6,173 nucleotides of DNA, from NCBI GenBank assembly GCA_025935475.1, contig JAICVE010000176.1, positions 1 to 6,173 on the forward strand, written 5' to 3'. The notes under the pieces are model-generated. The model searched no databases and was not told where the DNA came from. It saw only the letters and a list, made by a program, of their open reading frames with translations. Each line of letters opens with the position of its first letter. Position 1 is the first letter of the stretch. Origin of the DNA: Nitrospira sp. Lineage in GTDB: Bacteria; Nitrospirota; Nitrospiria; Nitrospirales; Nitrospiraceae. The position numbers and the translations under genes were made by a program. This document shows, piece after piece, positions 1-5,456 of the stretch.

Positions 1-2143
1 GCACGTCTTTGACGCCGGCGATGCCGCTCATGATCGCCTGCACCTGCTCCGCCGTTTTGCGCAACTGGTCCAAGTCCTCTCCGAGGATTTTGACTGTGGC
101 TTCCGACCGCACCCCCGACAACAGTTCATCGACGCGCTGTTGAATCGGCTGGCTCAGCAGAAAATTCGCGCCCGGCACGCGCTCGATCCGCCGGCGGATC
201 GCATCATCCAGTTCAGGCTTCGTGTTGGCGGTCTTCCATTCCTCCATCGGCTTCAATGAGACGACCGGATCGCTGGCGTTGGGCTCCTGGGGATCATTGC
301 CGAGCTCTGAGCGTCCGATTTTCGAGACCACCATCCGGACCTCTGGAAACTCCATGACGGCGCGCTGCATCTCCATTTCGATCTCGATGGATTTCTCGAG
401 CGAAATGCTGGGAAGCCGGATCGTCTGCGGCGTGATTGCCGCCTCGTTGAGAATGGGGATGAATTCGCCGCCGAGAAACGGAAAGAGTGCAAGGCTGGCG
501 CCCAACATGGCCACCGCCGCGGACAATACGATCCGCCGGTGGGTCAATGCCCAGGACAGAGATGGGGCGTACCCCTGCTTGGCCTTCCGCAGCAGCCACG
601 GATCTTCTTCGGTGCCCCTGGTCAGAGCCATCGAACACAGAGCAGGCGACAGCGTGAGCGATAGCAGCAACGAGACCAGCAGGGCGATCATGATGGTGTA
701 AGCGAGCGGCTTGAACATCTTCCCTTCCATGCCTTGCAGAGACAGGATGGGCAGAAACACCAGAATGATGATTAGAATGCCGAACAGGACCGGCTGGGCG
801 ACTTCTTTTGCGGCCGTGAGCACGATGGAACGTCGGCTGACGGACGAACCCGACGGATGTTCGCTCAGGTGGCGATACACGTTTTCGACGACCACGACGG
901 ATCCATCCACCATCATGCCAATCGCAATCACCAAGCCGCCTAAAGACATGAGATTGGCCGTCAAGCCAACCTGATCCATGACGATGAACGTCGCCAACGG
1001 GGCGACCACGAGGGTAGCCGTGACGATCAGCGCGCTCCTGACATTGCCCAGGAACAGGAACAACACGACAATGACGAGCACGATGCCCTCGAGCAGGGCC
1101 TTGTAGACCGTGTGAAGGGCCGCGACGATCAGTTCAAGGCGGTCGTAGAACGGCATGATGCGGAGACCGGCAGGAAGGAGTTTCTGGTCATGAATCTCCT
1201 CAATCTTGTCCTTCACGGCCTGCACGACTTCTCGGGCGTTGCCTCCGCGCAGCATCAGGATGATGCCGGCAACCACTTCACGCTGCCCGTTCAAGACCGC
1301 CGCGCCGTGCCGCACCGCATGGCCGATCTGCACCTCGGCCACGTCCCTCACATAGACCGGCGTGCCGCGCGCCTCTTTGACGACGATGTTCTCGATGTCT
1401 TGGAGGGTCTTGATGAGGCCGATGCCTCGGACGATGTATTTTTCAGGGCCTTTTTCGAGAATGTTGCCGCCGGCATTGGCGTTGTTGTTCGCCACAGCGG
1501 CGAAGACCTCATGAAGGGCGAGGTCGTATTTGCGGAGCAGCCCCGGGTCCACCATCACCTGGTACTGTTTCACGAACCCGCCGATCGAGTTGACGTCCAC
1601 TACATCCGGCAGGCCCTTGAGGAGGGGACGGATCACCCAGTCCTCCAGCGTCCGTCGCTCCATCAACTCCGTCTCCGTGAGCTGGTAGTCGGGATCGTTG
1701 TCGTGCGGACCTTCAAGATAGAACTGAAACACCTCGCCGAGTCCCGGCGAATTGGGCACGAGTTCCGACCGGGCGCCTGGCGGCAAACTGTCCTGCACTT
1801 CCAAGACACGCTCCAGCACGAGCTGACGCGCCAGATAGATGTCGACGTCGTCACGGAACACCACGGTGATCATCGACAAGCCGACTTTCGACAAGGACCG
1901 GATGTCGGTCAAGCCGGGGGCGCCGGTCAACTGGAGCTCCAGCGGAAAGGTCACGAAGCGCTCAATTTCGGCAGGAGACAGTCCTTGAACCTCCGTCACA
2001 ACCTGGACAAGGACGGTCGTGACGTCCGGAAAGGCATCGATCGCGATCGTGCGGAACGAATAGATGCCCGCAACCGCGATGAGGCAGGCCAAGGCGATAA
2101 CCAACACACGCTGGCGCAGCGCTAGTTCGAGAAAGGAAGACAT
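1..2143 (-). CDS. czcA: Heavy-metal efflux RND pump, CzcA/CusA family (3'-truncated by window edge)
   Basis: Inner-membrane proton-driven RND permease that exports metal cations with the adaptor and channel encoded just upstream. From ATG at 2143 the frame stays open to base 2 with no stop, giving 714 codons of a family usually about 1,040 residues long; the C-terminal third lies outside the window. TM1 is about residues 13-31, followed by a large periplasmic loop, then hydrophobic helices TM2-TM6 between about 345 and 506 and TM7 near 540-556. TM4 carries AIGMMVDGSVVVVEN, with Asp413 and Glu420 matching the proton-relay Asp405/Glu412 of CusA. The CzcA 'DFG' aspartate is replaced (Ala407). 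The three CusA copper-site methionines (573, 623, 672) correspond to Gln573, Ala623 and Glu673, so Cu(I)/Ag(I) export is unlikely and a divalent cation is more probable. Only 3 bases separate it from the adaptor stop, and no strong Shine-Dalgarno is visible, which suggests translational coupling. Family is certain; substrate is inferred. Confidence 0.95.
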   Translation of the reverse strand, partial: MSSFLELALRQRVLVIALACLIAVAGIYSFRTIAIDAFPDVTTVLVQVVTEVQGLSPAEIERFVTFPLELQLTGAPGLTDIRSLSKVGLSMITVVFRDDVDIYLARQLVLERVLEVQDSLPPGARSELVPNSPGLGEVFQFYLEGPHDNDPDYQLTETELMERRTLEDWVIRPLLKGLPDVVDVNSIGGFVKQYQVMVDPGLLRKYDLALHEVFAAVANNNANAGGNILEKGPEKYIVRGIGLIKTLQDIENIVVKEARGTPVYVRDVAEVQIGHAVRHGAAVLNGQREVVAGIILMLRGGNAREVVQAVKDKIEEIHDQKLLPAGLRIMPFYDRLELIVAALHTVYKALLEGIVLVIVVLFLFLGNVRSALIVTATLVVAPLATFIVMDQVGLTANLMSLGGLVIAIGMMVDGSVVVVENVYRHLSEHPSGSSVSRRSIVLTAAKEVAQPVLFGILIIILVFLPILSLQGMEGKMFKPLAYTIMIALLVSLLLSLTLSPALCSMALTRGTEEDPWLLRKAKQGYAPSLSWALTHRRIVLSAAVAMLGASLALFPFLGGEFIPILNEAAITPQTIRLPSISLEKSIEIEMEMQRAVMEFPEVRMVVSKIGRSELGNDPQEPNASDPVVSLKPMEEWKTANTKPELDDAIRRRIERVPGANFLLSQPIQQRVDELLSGVRSEATVKILGEDLDQLRKTAEQVQAIMSGIAGVKDV

Positions 2144-2146
2144 GAG

Positions 2147-3337
2147 CTAGATTTGGTCGGACAGCAGTTCGGACTTCAGTACGTACGCGCCCTTCACGAC
2201 GACCGGTTCTCCTTCCTGAAGTCCGTCGAGGATCTTGATCATCTCTCCGTTGCCTTCGCCCAGCGTGACGTCGCGTGCCTCGAATGTCTGCGCATCCCGT
2301 TGCACAAAGACGAACCTGCGGTCGCGCTCCCGGTGCACTGCGCCTTCCGGCACTATCAGTACGCCAAGCTCAGGCAGCGAATGCACCCTGATCGTCGCGT
2401 ACATCTCGGGTTTGAGTTTCCGGTGCGGGTTGGGCAGTTCCAAGCGCAGGTTCATCGTCCGTGTGGCCACATCCAGCACGTCGCCGACGTACGTGACCTT
2501 CCCATGGAAGACTTCGCCGGGATACGCTGTCACCAGCACCTCCACGAGCTGGTCCACGCCAGACTTATCTGTGCCCGCATCGGCCCGTATGAAGGTGATG
2601 TCTTTCTCCGGGATGTTGGCCAGCACCCAGACTTTCGAGAGATCAGCGACCGTAAAGAGCTTCTCCGTAACCTCGACGACCTCTCCCTTGGTCAGATTGC
2701 GCGCGATCACCCGGCCGTCAAATGGAGCGGTAATGGGCACATAGGACACAATCTTCTGCTCACGGTTGAGTTTGGCGATCTGTTCGTCGCTCATGCCCAG
2801 CAGTCGTAAACGGTCTTCGGCTTCGCGTTTCTCCGCGCGCAAGCTGAGCATTTCACCCTGGCGCCGCTGGGCCTCGGCAAGGCCGATCACCTTTTCCCTG
2901 AGGAGCATGGTCGCACGCTCGGACGCCCGTTCCGCGACGTAGAGTTTTGCGATGGCTTTGAGATACGACGACTGCGCCATGCCGAGCTCGCTGCTGTTCA
3001 GGATGGCCAAGAGATCGCCGGTTTTGACTTGCTGGCCGAGATCGGCGTAGACGTCGAGGACGCGGCCTCGCACAAGCGCCGTAATGTCGGCGGTCGCATG
3101 GCTGTCCGGGACCACGGTAGCGGGAAAATCCCGATGCAACTTAAACTCGCCGCGCACGGCAGGCTCGACCACGATGGCGCCGCTCCGGATCTCTTCGGCG
3201 GTCAGCGTCACGATGCCGGTCTCGTGCGGCTTTCCGGCCGGCTTTGCTGCTGGTGATTCTTGGGCCGCGCTGTTACAGCCCGCCGTGAGTAGGACCACGG
3301 CGAGGAAGAGAGGAGGTACGGATCCAGACGAAGTCAT
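2147..3337 (-). CDS. czcB: Periplasmic adaptor (membrane fusion protein) of the metal efflux system, predicted lipoprotein
   Basis: Links the RND pump to the outer-membrane channel in the periplasm. The 396-residue product begins with a short lipoprotein signal (hydrophobic stretch 9-20, LLTAGC, lipidation at Cys21) and a flexible Ala/Pro-rich segment to about residue 40. The first biotinyl-lipoyl half follows at about 81-113 (GRVLDVYADLGQQVKTGDLL). An alpha-helical hairpin spans 118-195, and the second lipoyl half starts at about 200 (ITAPFDGRVIARNLTKGE). The beta-barrel (VWVLANIPEKDI onward) runs to about 318, and the membrane-proximal domain (VPEGAV, then GLQEGEPVVVKGAYVLKSE) forms the C-terminus. 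This is the standard CusB/CzcB order and length. The frame is open upstream to an ATG at 3388, but ATG 3337 is chosen because GGAAGGA lies 5 bases before it and the lipoprotein signal then starts correctly. The N-terminal tail has no methionine beyond Met1 and one His, unlike the CusB metal site. Same operon as the pump and channel. Confidence 0.93.
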   Translation of the reverse strand: MTSSGSVPPLFLAVVLLTAGCNSAAQESPAAKPAGKPHETGIVTLTAEEIRSGAIVVEPAVRGEFKLHRDFPATVVPDSHATADITALVRGRVLDVYADLGQQVKTGDLLAILNSSELGMAQSSYLKAIAKLYVAERASERATMLLREKVIGLAEAQRRQGEMLSLRAEKREAEDRLRLLGMSDEQIAKLNREQKIVSYVPITAPFDGRVIARNLTKGEVVEVTEKLFTVADLSKVWVLANIPEKDITFIRADAGTDKSGVDQLVEVLVTAYPGEVFHGKVTYVGDVLDVATRTMNLRLELPNPHRKLKPEMYATIRVHSLPELGVLIVPEGAVHRERDRRFVFVQRDAQTFEARDVTLGEGNGEMIKILDGLQEGEPVVVKGAYVLKSELLSDQI

Positions 3338-3342
3338 ACGGG

Positions 3343-3349
3343 TCCTTCC
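3343..3349 (-). promoter_or_regulatory. Ribosome binding site that fixes the adaptor start
   Basis: GGAAGGA on the minus strand lies 5 bases before ATG 3337 and supports that start over the upstream in-frame ATG at 3388, which would place 17 residues in front of the lipoprotein signal. Confidence 0.75.
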
Positions 3350-3353
3350 ATTC

Positions 3354-3370
3354 AGGCACATATACTGCCT
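3354..3370 (-). repeat. Small inverted repeat in the channel-adaptor gap
   Basis: AGGCA and TGCCT arms around a 7-base centre lie within the 66-base gap, immediately before the adaptor ribosome site. The stem is only five base pairs and no T-run follows, so at most it is a minor mRNA structure. Confidence 0.25.
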
Positions 3371-3403
3371 ACTGCTGATCTTGTGCATGGCCTGGTCGAT
3401 GCC

Positions 3404-4663
3404 TCACAGCACGCCGCCGACCGCCCGTTCGAGCCGTGACAGTGCCACGGACAGCTCAAAGCGTGCCTGTGCATAGTCAAAGAGCACTTGGCGCTGGACG
3501 CGCTGGGCATCCAGCACTTCCAACAGGCTCGCGGCGCCTTGCTGGAAACTGAACTTGGCGATCCTCAGCGCTTCCTCCGCCTGCTTCAATAGTCCCTTCT
3601 CCAACACTTCGATGAGCTTTGCGGTGGTCTGCGCATCCTGATAGTACTGATTGATCTGTCTCAACAGCTCATTCCGTGTGCGGAGCAATTCGGCTTCTTC
3701 CTTGCGCTTGGCGCCCAATGAACCGGCGATTTCACCCTGCCGCTGGTACCACAAGGGTGCGGGGACGCTCACGCCCATATCGAACCCTTCCCGGCCATAC
3801 TCACGAGCGTAGCTGGTGTTCAGGCTGACGTTCGGCACGCGGTTCTGCCGCTCAAATTCAATGGTGCGGTCGGCTTGATCGATCGACTTGGCTAAACGCT
3901 GAATCGAAGGATGCTCTTGCATCGAGCGCGCCGTCAGGCGGTTGAGGTCCAAACTGGACGGGAAGACCAGAAAATCGCCGTTCACGGCGTAACTCGGGCC
4001 GAGGGCACCGGCGGTCAACGTATCGAGAATGACCCGGTTGACGCGAACCGTATTGTCGCTCCGGGTGACGGCTTGATTGGCTTTCAACACTTCCACCTCG
4101 GCTTTGATTAGATCGAATTGAGGGGCTTCACCGAGGCGGACCCTGTGACTGACGACGCGACGCACATCTTCGACAATGCTCAGGTTATTTCTTGCCAGTT
4201 CCAGGTCGCGCTGCGCCAGGAGAAGGTCATAGAAGGCGACCTTGACGTCCGAGGTCAGGTTCAAGCGGGTTTCGATCAATCCGACCGAGGTGCTGGCAAG
4301 CCCAGCGTCGGCCGCGCGTTGACGGGCGGCCCGTTTGGCGGGCCATTCGAGCGGCTGACTAAAGCCGGCCATGTATTCGGTGGCCGATGTTGGGATCTCA
4401 GTGGTCAGCGGACCGCCATCCCTCAAATACCCTTTGCCGCTATCTCCATGGATGGTCGGATTGGGATAGGCACCGGCCGCCGTGCGTTGGCCGGTGCTTT
4501 GATCGATTGCCGCCATCGCGCCCGCGATCATTGGATTGCGCTCGATGGCCAAGCCGATGATGTCGTGAAGCGCAAAGGTGCGGGACGTTGTATCCGCCTG
4601 TGCGCTGCCTCCGAATGGGACAAGGAGAACAGTGAATATGACAGTCGCAATCAATGGTTTCAT
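3404..4663 (-). CDS. czcC: TolC-family outer-membrane channel of the metal efflux system (CzcC/CusC type)
   Basis: Outer-membrane and periplasmic duct through which the RND complex releases metal ions outside the cell. The 419-residue protein has a cleavable Sec signal (hydrophobic core about 5-19, cleavage likely after AQA at residue 23). Two outer-membrane efflux protein repeats follow, about 28-215 and 235-415. Each is rich in long amphipathic helices, such as the stretch around residues 325-370 (LLRTRNELLRQINQYYQDA) and the C-terminal QGAASLLEVLDAQRVQRQ segment typical of the family. The first repeat contains QPLEWPAKRAARQ, the region where CzcC-type channels carry a similar conserved segment. 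There is no cysteine at the end of the signal, so it does not look like a lipoprotein; E. coli CusC is acylated. ATG 4663 is preceded by GAGG at 6 bases. The gene comes 69 bases after the small exported protein and 66 bases before the adaptor. Family assignment is firm; the C subunit role rests on the operon context. Confidence 0.93.
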   Translation of the reverse strand: MKPLIATVIFTVLLVPFGGSAQADTTSRTFALHDIIGLAIERNPMIAGAMAAIDQSTGQRTAAGAYPNPTIHGDSGKGYLRDGGPLTTEIPTSATEYMAGFSQPLEWPAKRAARQRAADAGLASTSVGLIETRLNLTSDVKVAFYDLLLAQRDLELARNNLSIVEDVRRVVSHRVRLGEAPQFDLIKAEVEVLKANQAVTRSDNTVRVNRVILDTLTAGALGPSYAVNGDFLVFPSSLDLNRLTARSMQEHPSIQRLAKSIDQADRTIEFERQNRVPNVSLNTSYAREYGREGFDMGVSVPAPLWYQRQGEIAGSLGAKRKEEAELLRTRNELLRQINQYYQDAQTTAKLIEVLEKGLLKQAEEALRIAKFSFQQGAASLLEVLDAQRVQRQVLFDYAQARFELSVALSRLERAVGGVL

Positions 4664-4669
4664 AGCAAG

Positions 4670-4673
4670 CCTC
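4670..4673 (-). promoter_or_regulatory. Ribosome binding site of the channel gene
   Basis: GAGG on the minus strand lies 6 bases before ATG 4663. A better-looking AGGAG at 4685-4681 is 17 bases away, too far for this start, and would instead serve an out-of-frame ATG at 4680. Confidence 0.5.
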
Positions 4674-4678
4674 GCGCA

Positions 4679-4694
4679 TGCTCCTGACGGAGCA
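4679..4694 (-). repeat. Perfect hairpin in the gap before the outer-membrane channel gene
   Basis: TGCTCC and GGAGCA form a 6-base stem with a 4-base loop in the 69-base gap between the small exported protein gene and the channel gene, ending 15 bases before the channel start codon. The GAGG ribosome site lies just outside the stem, so it is not directly blocked. No T-run follows, so it is not an intrinsic terminator. It could protect the downstream message or tune translation. Confidence 0.35.
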
Positions 4695-4732
4695 GTGATG
4701 TCTGTGAAGATCCGAAGAGCCGTCGGTGTGTG

Positions 4733-5050
4733 TTACCGAAGAGCCGGGGGCCGGAACCAATCCGAGGCGAAGTCTGTCCGCGGACAGGAAGTGGTATCCA
4801 GAATACAGGTCCGCGCGAGATGAATGATCCGAAATCCTTCTCCCTGAGCCAGGGCCAATTCTTCGAGCTCGCCTTCTCCTGGATCGGTTTCCGTCTGGCC
4901 GTCTGGCGAGCCTGGCAGTTGATCGTGCGCATGTACCGGGCTGGTGGACCATTGGCGCAAGCAATCATCGGCGCACGCCGTGCCCATGAGCTGCACCGCG
5001 CAAACCGTGAGGAGAAGAAGAAAAAAACTCTGCCCAAAGGTGCGAAACAT
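4733..5050 (-). CDS. Small exported Cys/His-containing protein of unknown function at the head of the efflux operon
   Basis: I do not recognise a family. The 105-residue reading begins MFRTFGQ, followed by a strong hydrophobic core (about 8-23, SFFLLLLTVCAVQLMG) and an A-C-A site ending at residue 27, so it should be exported to the periplasm. The mature part of about 78 residues is hydrophilic and acidic in the middle (about 43-66). It carries Cys30, Cys82 and Cys89 plus a VHAH cluster (His40, His42) and His77, residues suited to metal binding or disulfide formation. GAGG lies 9 bases and AAGG 4 bases before the ATG. The frame is open upstream to 5197, but only the ATG at 5050 starts a signal peptide directly. 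It lies 69 bases before the channel gene on the same strand, so it is probably cotranscribed. By size, export and position it resembles CzcI, the small protein ahead of czcCBA in Cupriavidus, but I see no convincing sequence match. It overlaps longer open frames on both strands, so gene status is likely rather than certain. Confidence 0.6.
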   Translation of the reverse strand: MFRTFGQSFFLLLLTVCAVQLMGTACADDCLRQWSTSPVHAHDQLPGSPDGQTETDPGEGELEELALAQGEGFRIIHLARTCILDTTSCPRTDFASDWFRPPALR

Positions 5051-5174
5051 GCTGCCTTGCCTCGAAGAAAGTCGGGACACCGTACCATGAGAGATACCCC
5101 ATCCGCAATTCGTTCCTCTCCTGGGGCAGGCACAGAGCAGAAGTGGCTGACAGAGCGCGGATATTTCAACCATC

Positions 5175-5188
5175 CCATGCCCACATGG
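5175..5188. repeat. Short perfect inverted repeat CCATG-CCCA-CATGG
   Basis: Five-base arms with a four-base centre, placed 7 bases from the G-tract dyad at 5196. It could extend a regulatory site or form a small hairpin in the operon leader. It is short enough to occur by chance. Confidence 0.25.
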
Positions 5189-5195
5189 CCCTTCC

Positions 5196-5208
5196 ATACT
5201 GGGGGTAT
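5196..5208. promoter_or_regulatory. Candidate CsoR/RcnR-like metal-sensor operator (ATAC-TGGGG-GTAT)
   Basis: ATACTGGGGGTAT is a short dyad with a G-tract core flanked by TAC/GTA. Operators of the CsoR/RcnR family typically have a G/C tract flanked by TAC or TACT and its complement. It lies 146 bases before the small exported protein gene, upstream of the efflux operon. One half (TACT plus five G) fits RcnR-like sites well; the other half is shorter. No CsoR/RcnR regulator gene is in the window. Confidence 0.25.
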
Positions 5209-5277
5209 CCCGAGTCGTTGCGGATCCGAAGCTGCCGCTATGGTAGAGGTTCGTGTTGCTGGCTGCTGAATGGACGC

Positions 5278-5298
5278 ATTGTCAAAACCCAAGACAAT
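5278..5298. repeat. Perfect inverted repeat ATTGTC-N9-GACAAT, candidate operator
   Basis: ATTGTC (5278-5283) and GACAAT (5293-5298) form a 6-base perfect dyad with a 9-base spacer, in the middle of the divergent region. The left arm overlaps a minus-strand TTGACA (5285-5280). The arms are TTGTC and GACAA units like those in CusR-type boxes, but in the opposite order, so it is not a standard CusR box. Dimeric repressor or response-regulator binding is an inference from symmetry and place. Confidence 0.3.
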
Positions 5299-5325
5299 TT
5301 GATCCGTGTCTTCCCCCATTAACCC

Positions 5326-5354
5326 TTTACATTCCCGTGTTCTCTCATGAATAT
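5326..5354 (+). promoter_or_regulatory. Candidate sigma-70 promoter for the secreted-protein gene
   Basis: TTTACA (5326-5331) differs from the consensus -35 at one base. It is followed after 17 bases by GAATAT (5349-5354), a weak -10 that keeps the important A at position 2 and T at position 6. Transcription would begin near 5361 and leave a leader of about 95 bases before ATG 5457. The spacing is right but the -10 is poor, so this is only a candidate. Confidence 0.35.
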
Positions 5355-5364
5355 TCGCCTATTC

Positions 5365-5392
5365 GGCGGGACGATGGTACGGTCCGCCTTTT
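5365..5392 (+). terminator. Hairpin with short T-run in the leader of the secreted-protein gene (possible weak attenuator)
   Basis: GGCGGGAC (5365-5372) pairs with GTCCGCC (5382-5388), leaving one bulged G and a loop of about nine bases, and is followed directly by TTTT (5389-5392). This resembles an intrinsic terminator, but the T-run is short and a bulge weakens the stem. If the upstream promoter is real, the hairpin sits inside the leader 64 bases before the start codon and could attenuate transcription or stabilise the RNA. Confidence 0.3.
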
Positions 5393-5443
5393 GCGAGATT
5401 TTATCCGAAAGGGCTTTGAGGTAGCCCACAATCACGAGCTTGA

Positions 5444-5449
5444 AAGGAG
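5444..5449 (+). promoter_or_regulatory. Ribosome binding site of the secreted-protein gene
   Basis: AAGGAG, a strong Shine-Dalgarno, stands 7 bases before ATG 5457. Together with the signal peptide that begins there, it settles the start against the longer open frame that reaches back to 5253. Confidence 0.85.
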
Positions 5450-5456
5450 CGAATCT

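Larger units (their letters stand above)
5051..5456. other. Divergent intergenic region between the efflux operon and the secreted-protein gene
   Basis: This 406-base stretch separates oppositely transcribed genes and should carry the start signals for both. Open frames cross it on both strands, but none shows start signals or recognisable protein content. It contains two adjacent short dyads at 5175-5188 and 5196-5208, a perfect ATTGTC/GACAAT dyad at 5278-5298, a plausible plus-strand promoter at 5326-5354 and a GC hairpin followed by four T at 5365-5392. I found no convincing sigma-70 promoter for the minus strand. That operon may use an activator-dependent or alternative sigma promoter. 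Confidence 0.6.

Noticed and set aside
222..974. Two plus-strand open frames (222-701 and 711-974)
   Set aside because: Both are antisense to the pump and show no domain, signal or ribosome site of their own.
1112..2125. A 337-codon open frame on the plus strand, opposite the pump gene
   Set aside because: It is antisense to a clearly coding RND pump. Its protein is His/Asp/Arg-rich without hydrophobic or domain patterns, as expected for a mirror frame of a GC-rich gene.
2153..2809. A 218-codon plus-strand open frame opposite the adaptor gene
   Set aside because: Antisense to the conserved lipoyl and barrel domains of the adaptor; composition is that of a shadow frame.
3338..3388. Longer adaptor starting at ATG 3388
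   Set aside because: It would put 17 residues before the lipoprotein signal, and the strong ribosome site belongs to ATG 3337.
4440..4680. Cys/His-rich peptide (MREACYETIDCDCHIHCSPC) read from an ATG at 4680, with AGGAG just before it
   Set aside because: Tempting as a metal-binding leader peptide, but it runs out of frame through the channel's signal peptide and continues as Arg/His-rich shadow sequence. The Cys/His content follows from the channel codons.
4118..4687. A 189-codon plus-strand open frame opposite the channel gene
   Set aside because: Antisense to the TolC-like gene, with no recognisable protein features.
4730..5269. A 179-codon plus-strand open frame over the small exported protein gene
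   Set aside because: It has no signal or known domain and no good ribosome site was seen. The minus-strand reading has a textbook signal peptide and fits the operon direction. Not fully excluded.
5280..5285. Consensus TTGACA on the minus strand as -35 of the efflux operon
   Set aside because: No acceptable -10 occurs 16 to 20 bases downstream; the nearest TAnnnT-like hexamer (5245-5240) is 34 bases away. Kept only as overlap with the dyad.
4660..5319. A 219-codon minus-strand frame overlapping the small exported protein in another phase
   Set aside because: No coherent protein pattern; Arg/Ser-rich, with a run of Phe from the same sequence that gives the Leu-rich signal core in the favoured frame.
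5321..5344. ECF-sigma-like promoter (AACC, 16 bases, TCTC)
   Set aside because: Only partial matches to loosely defined motifs; the sigma-70-like pair in the same place is at least as good, so no separate call is justified.
5253..5456. N-terminal extension of the plus-strand secreted protein back to 5253
   Set aside because: It would bury the signal peptide 68 residues inside the protein, and it runs through the promoter and hairpin region. ATG 5457 has the ribosome site.
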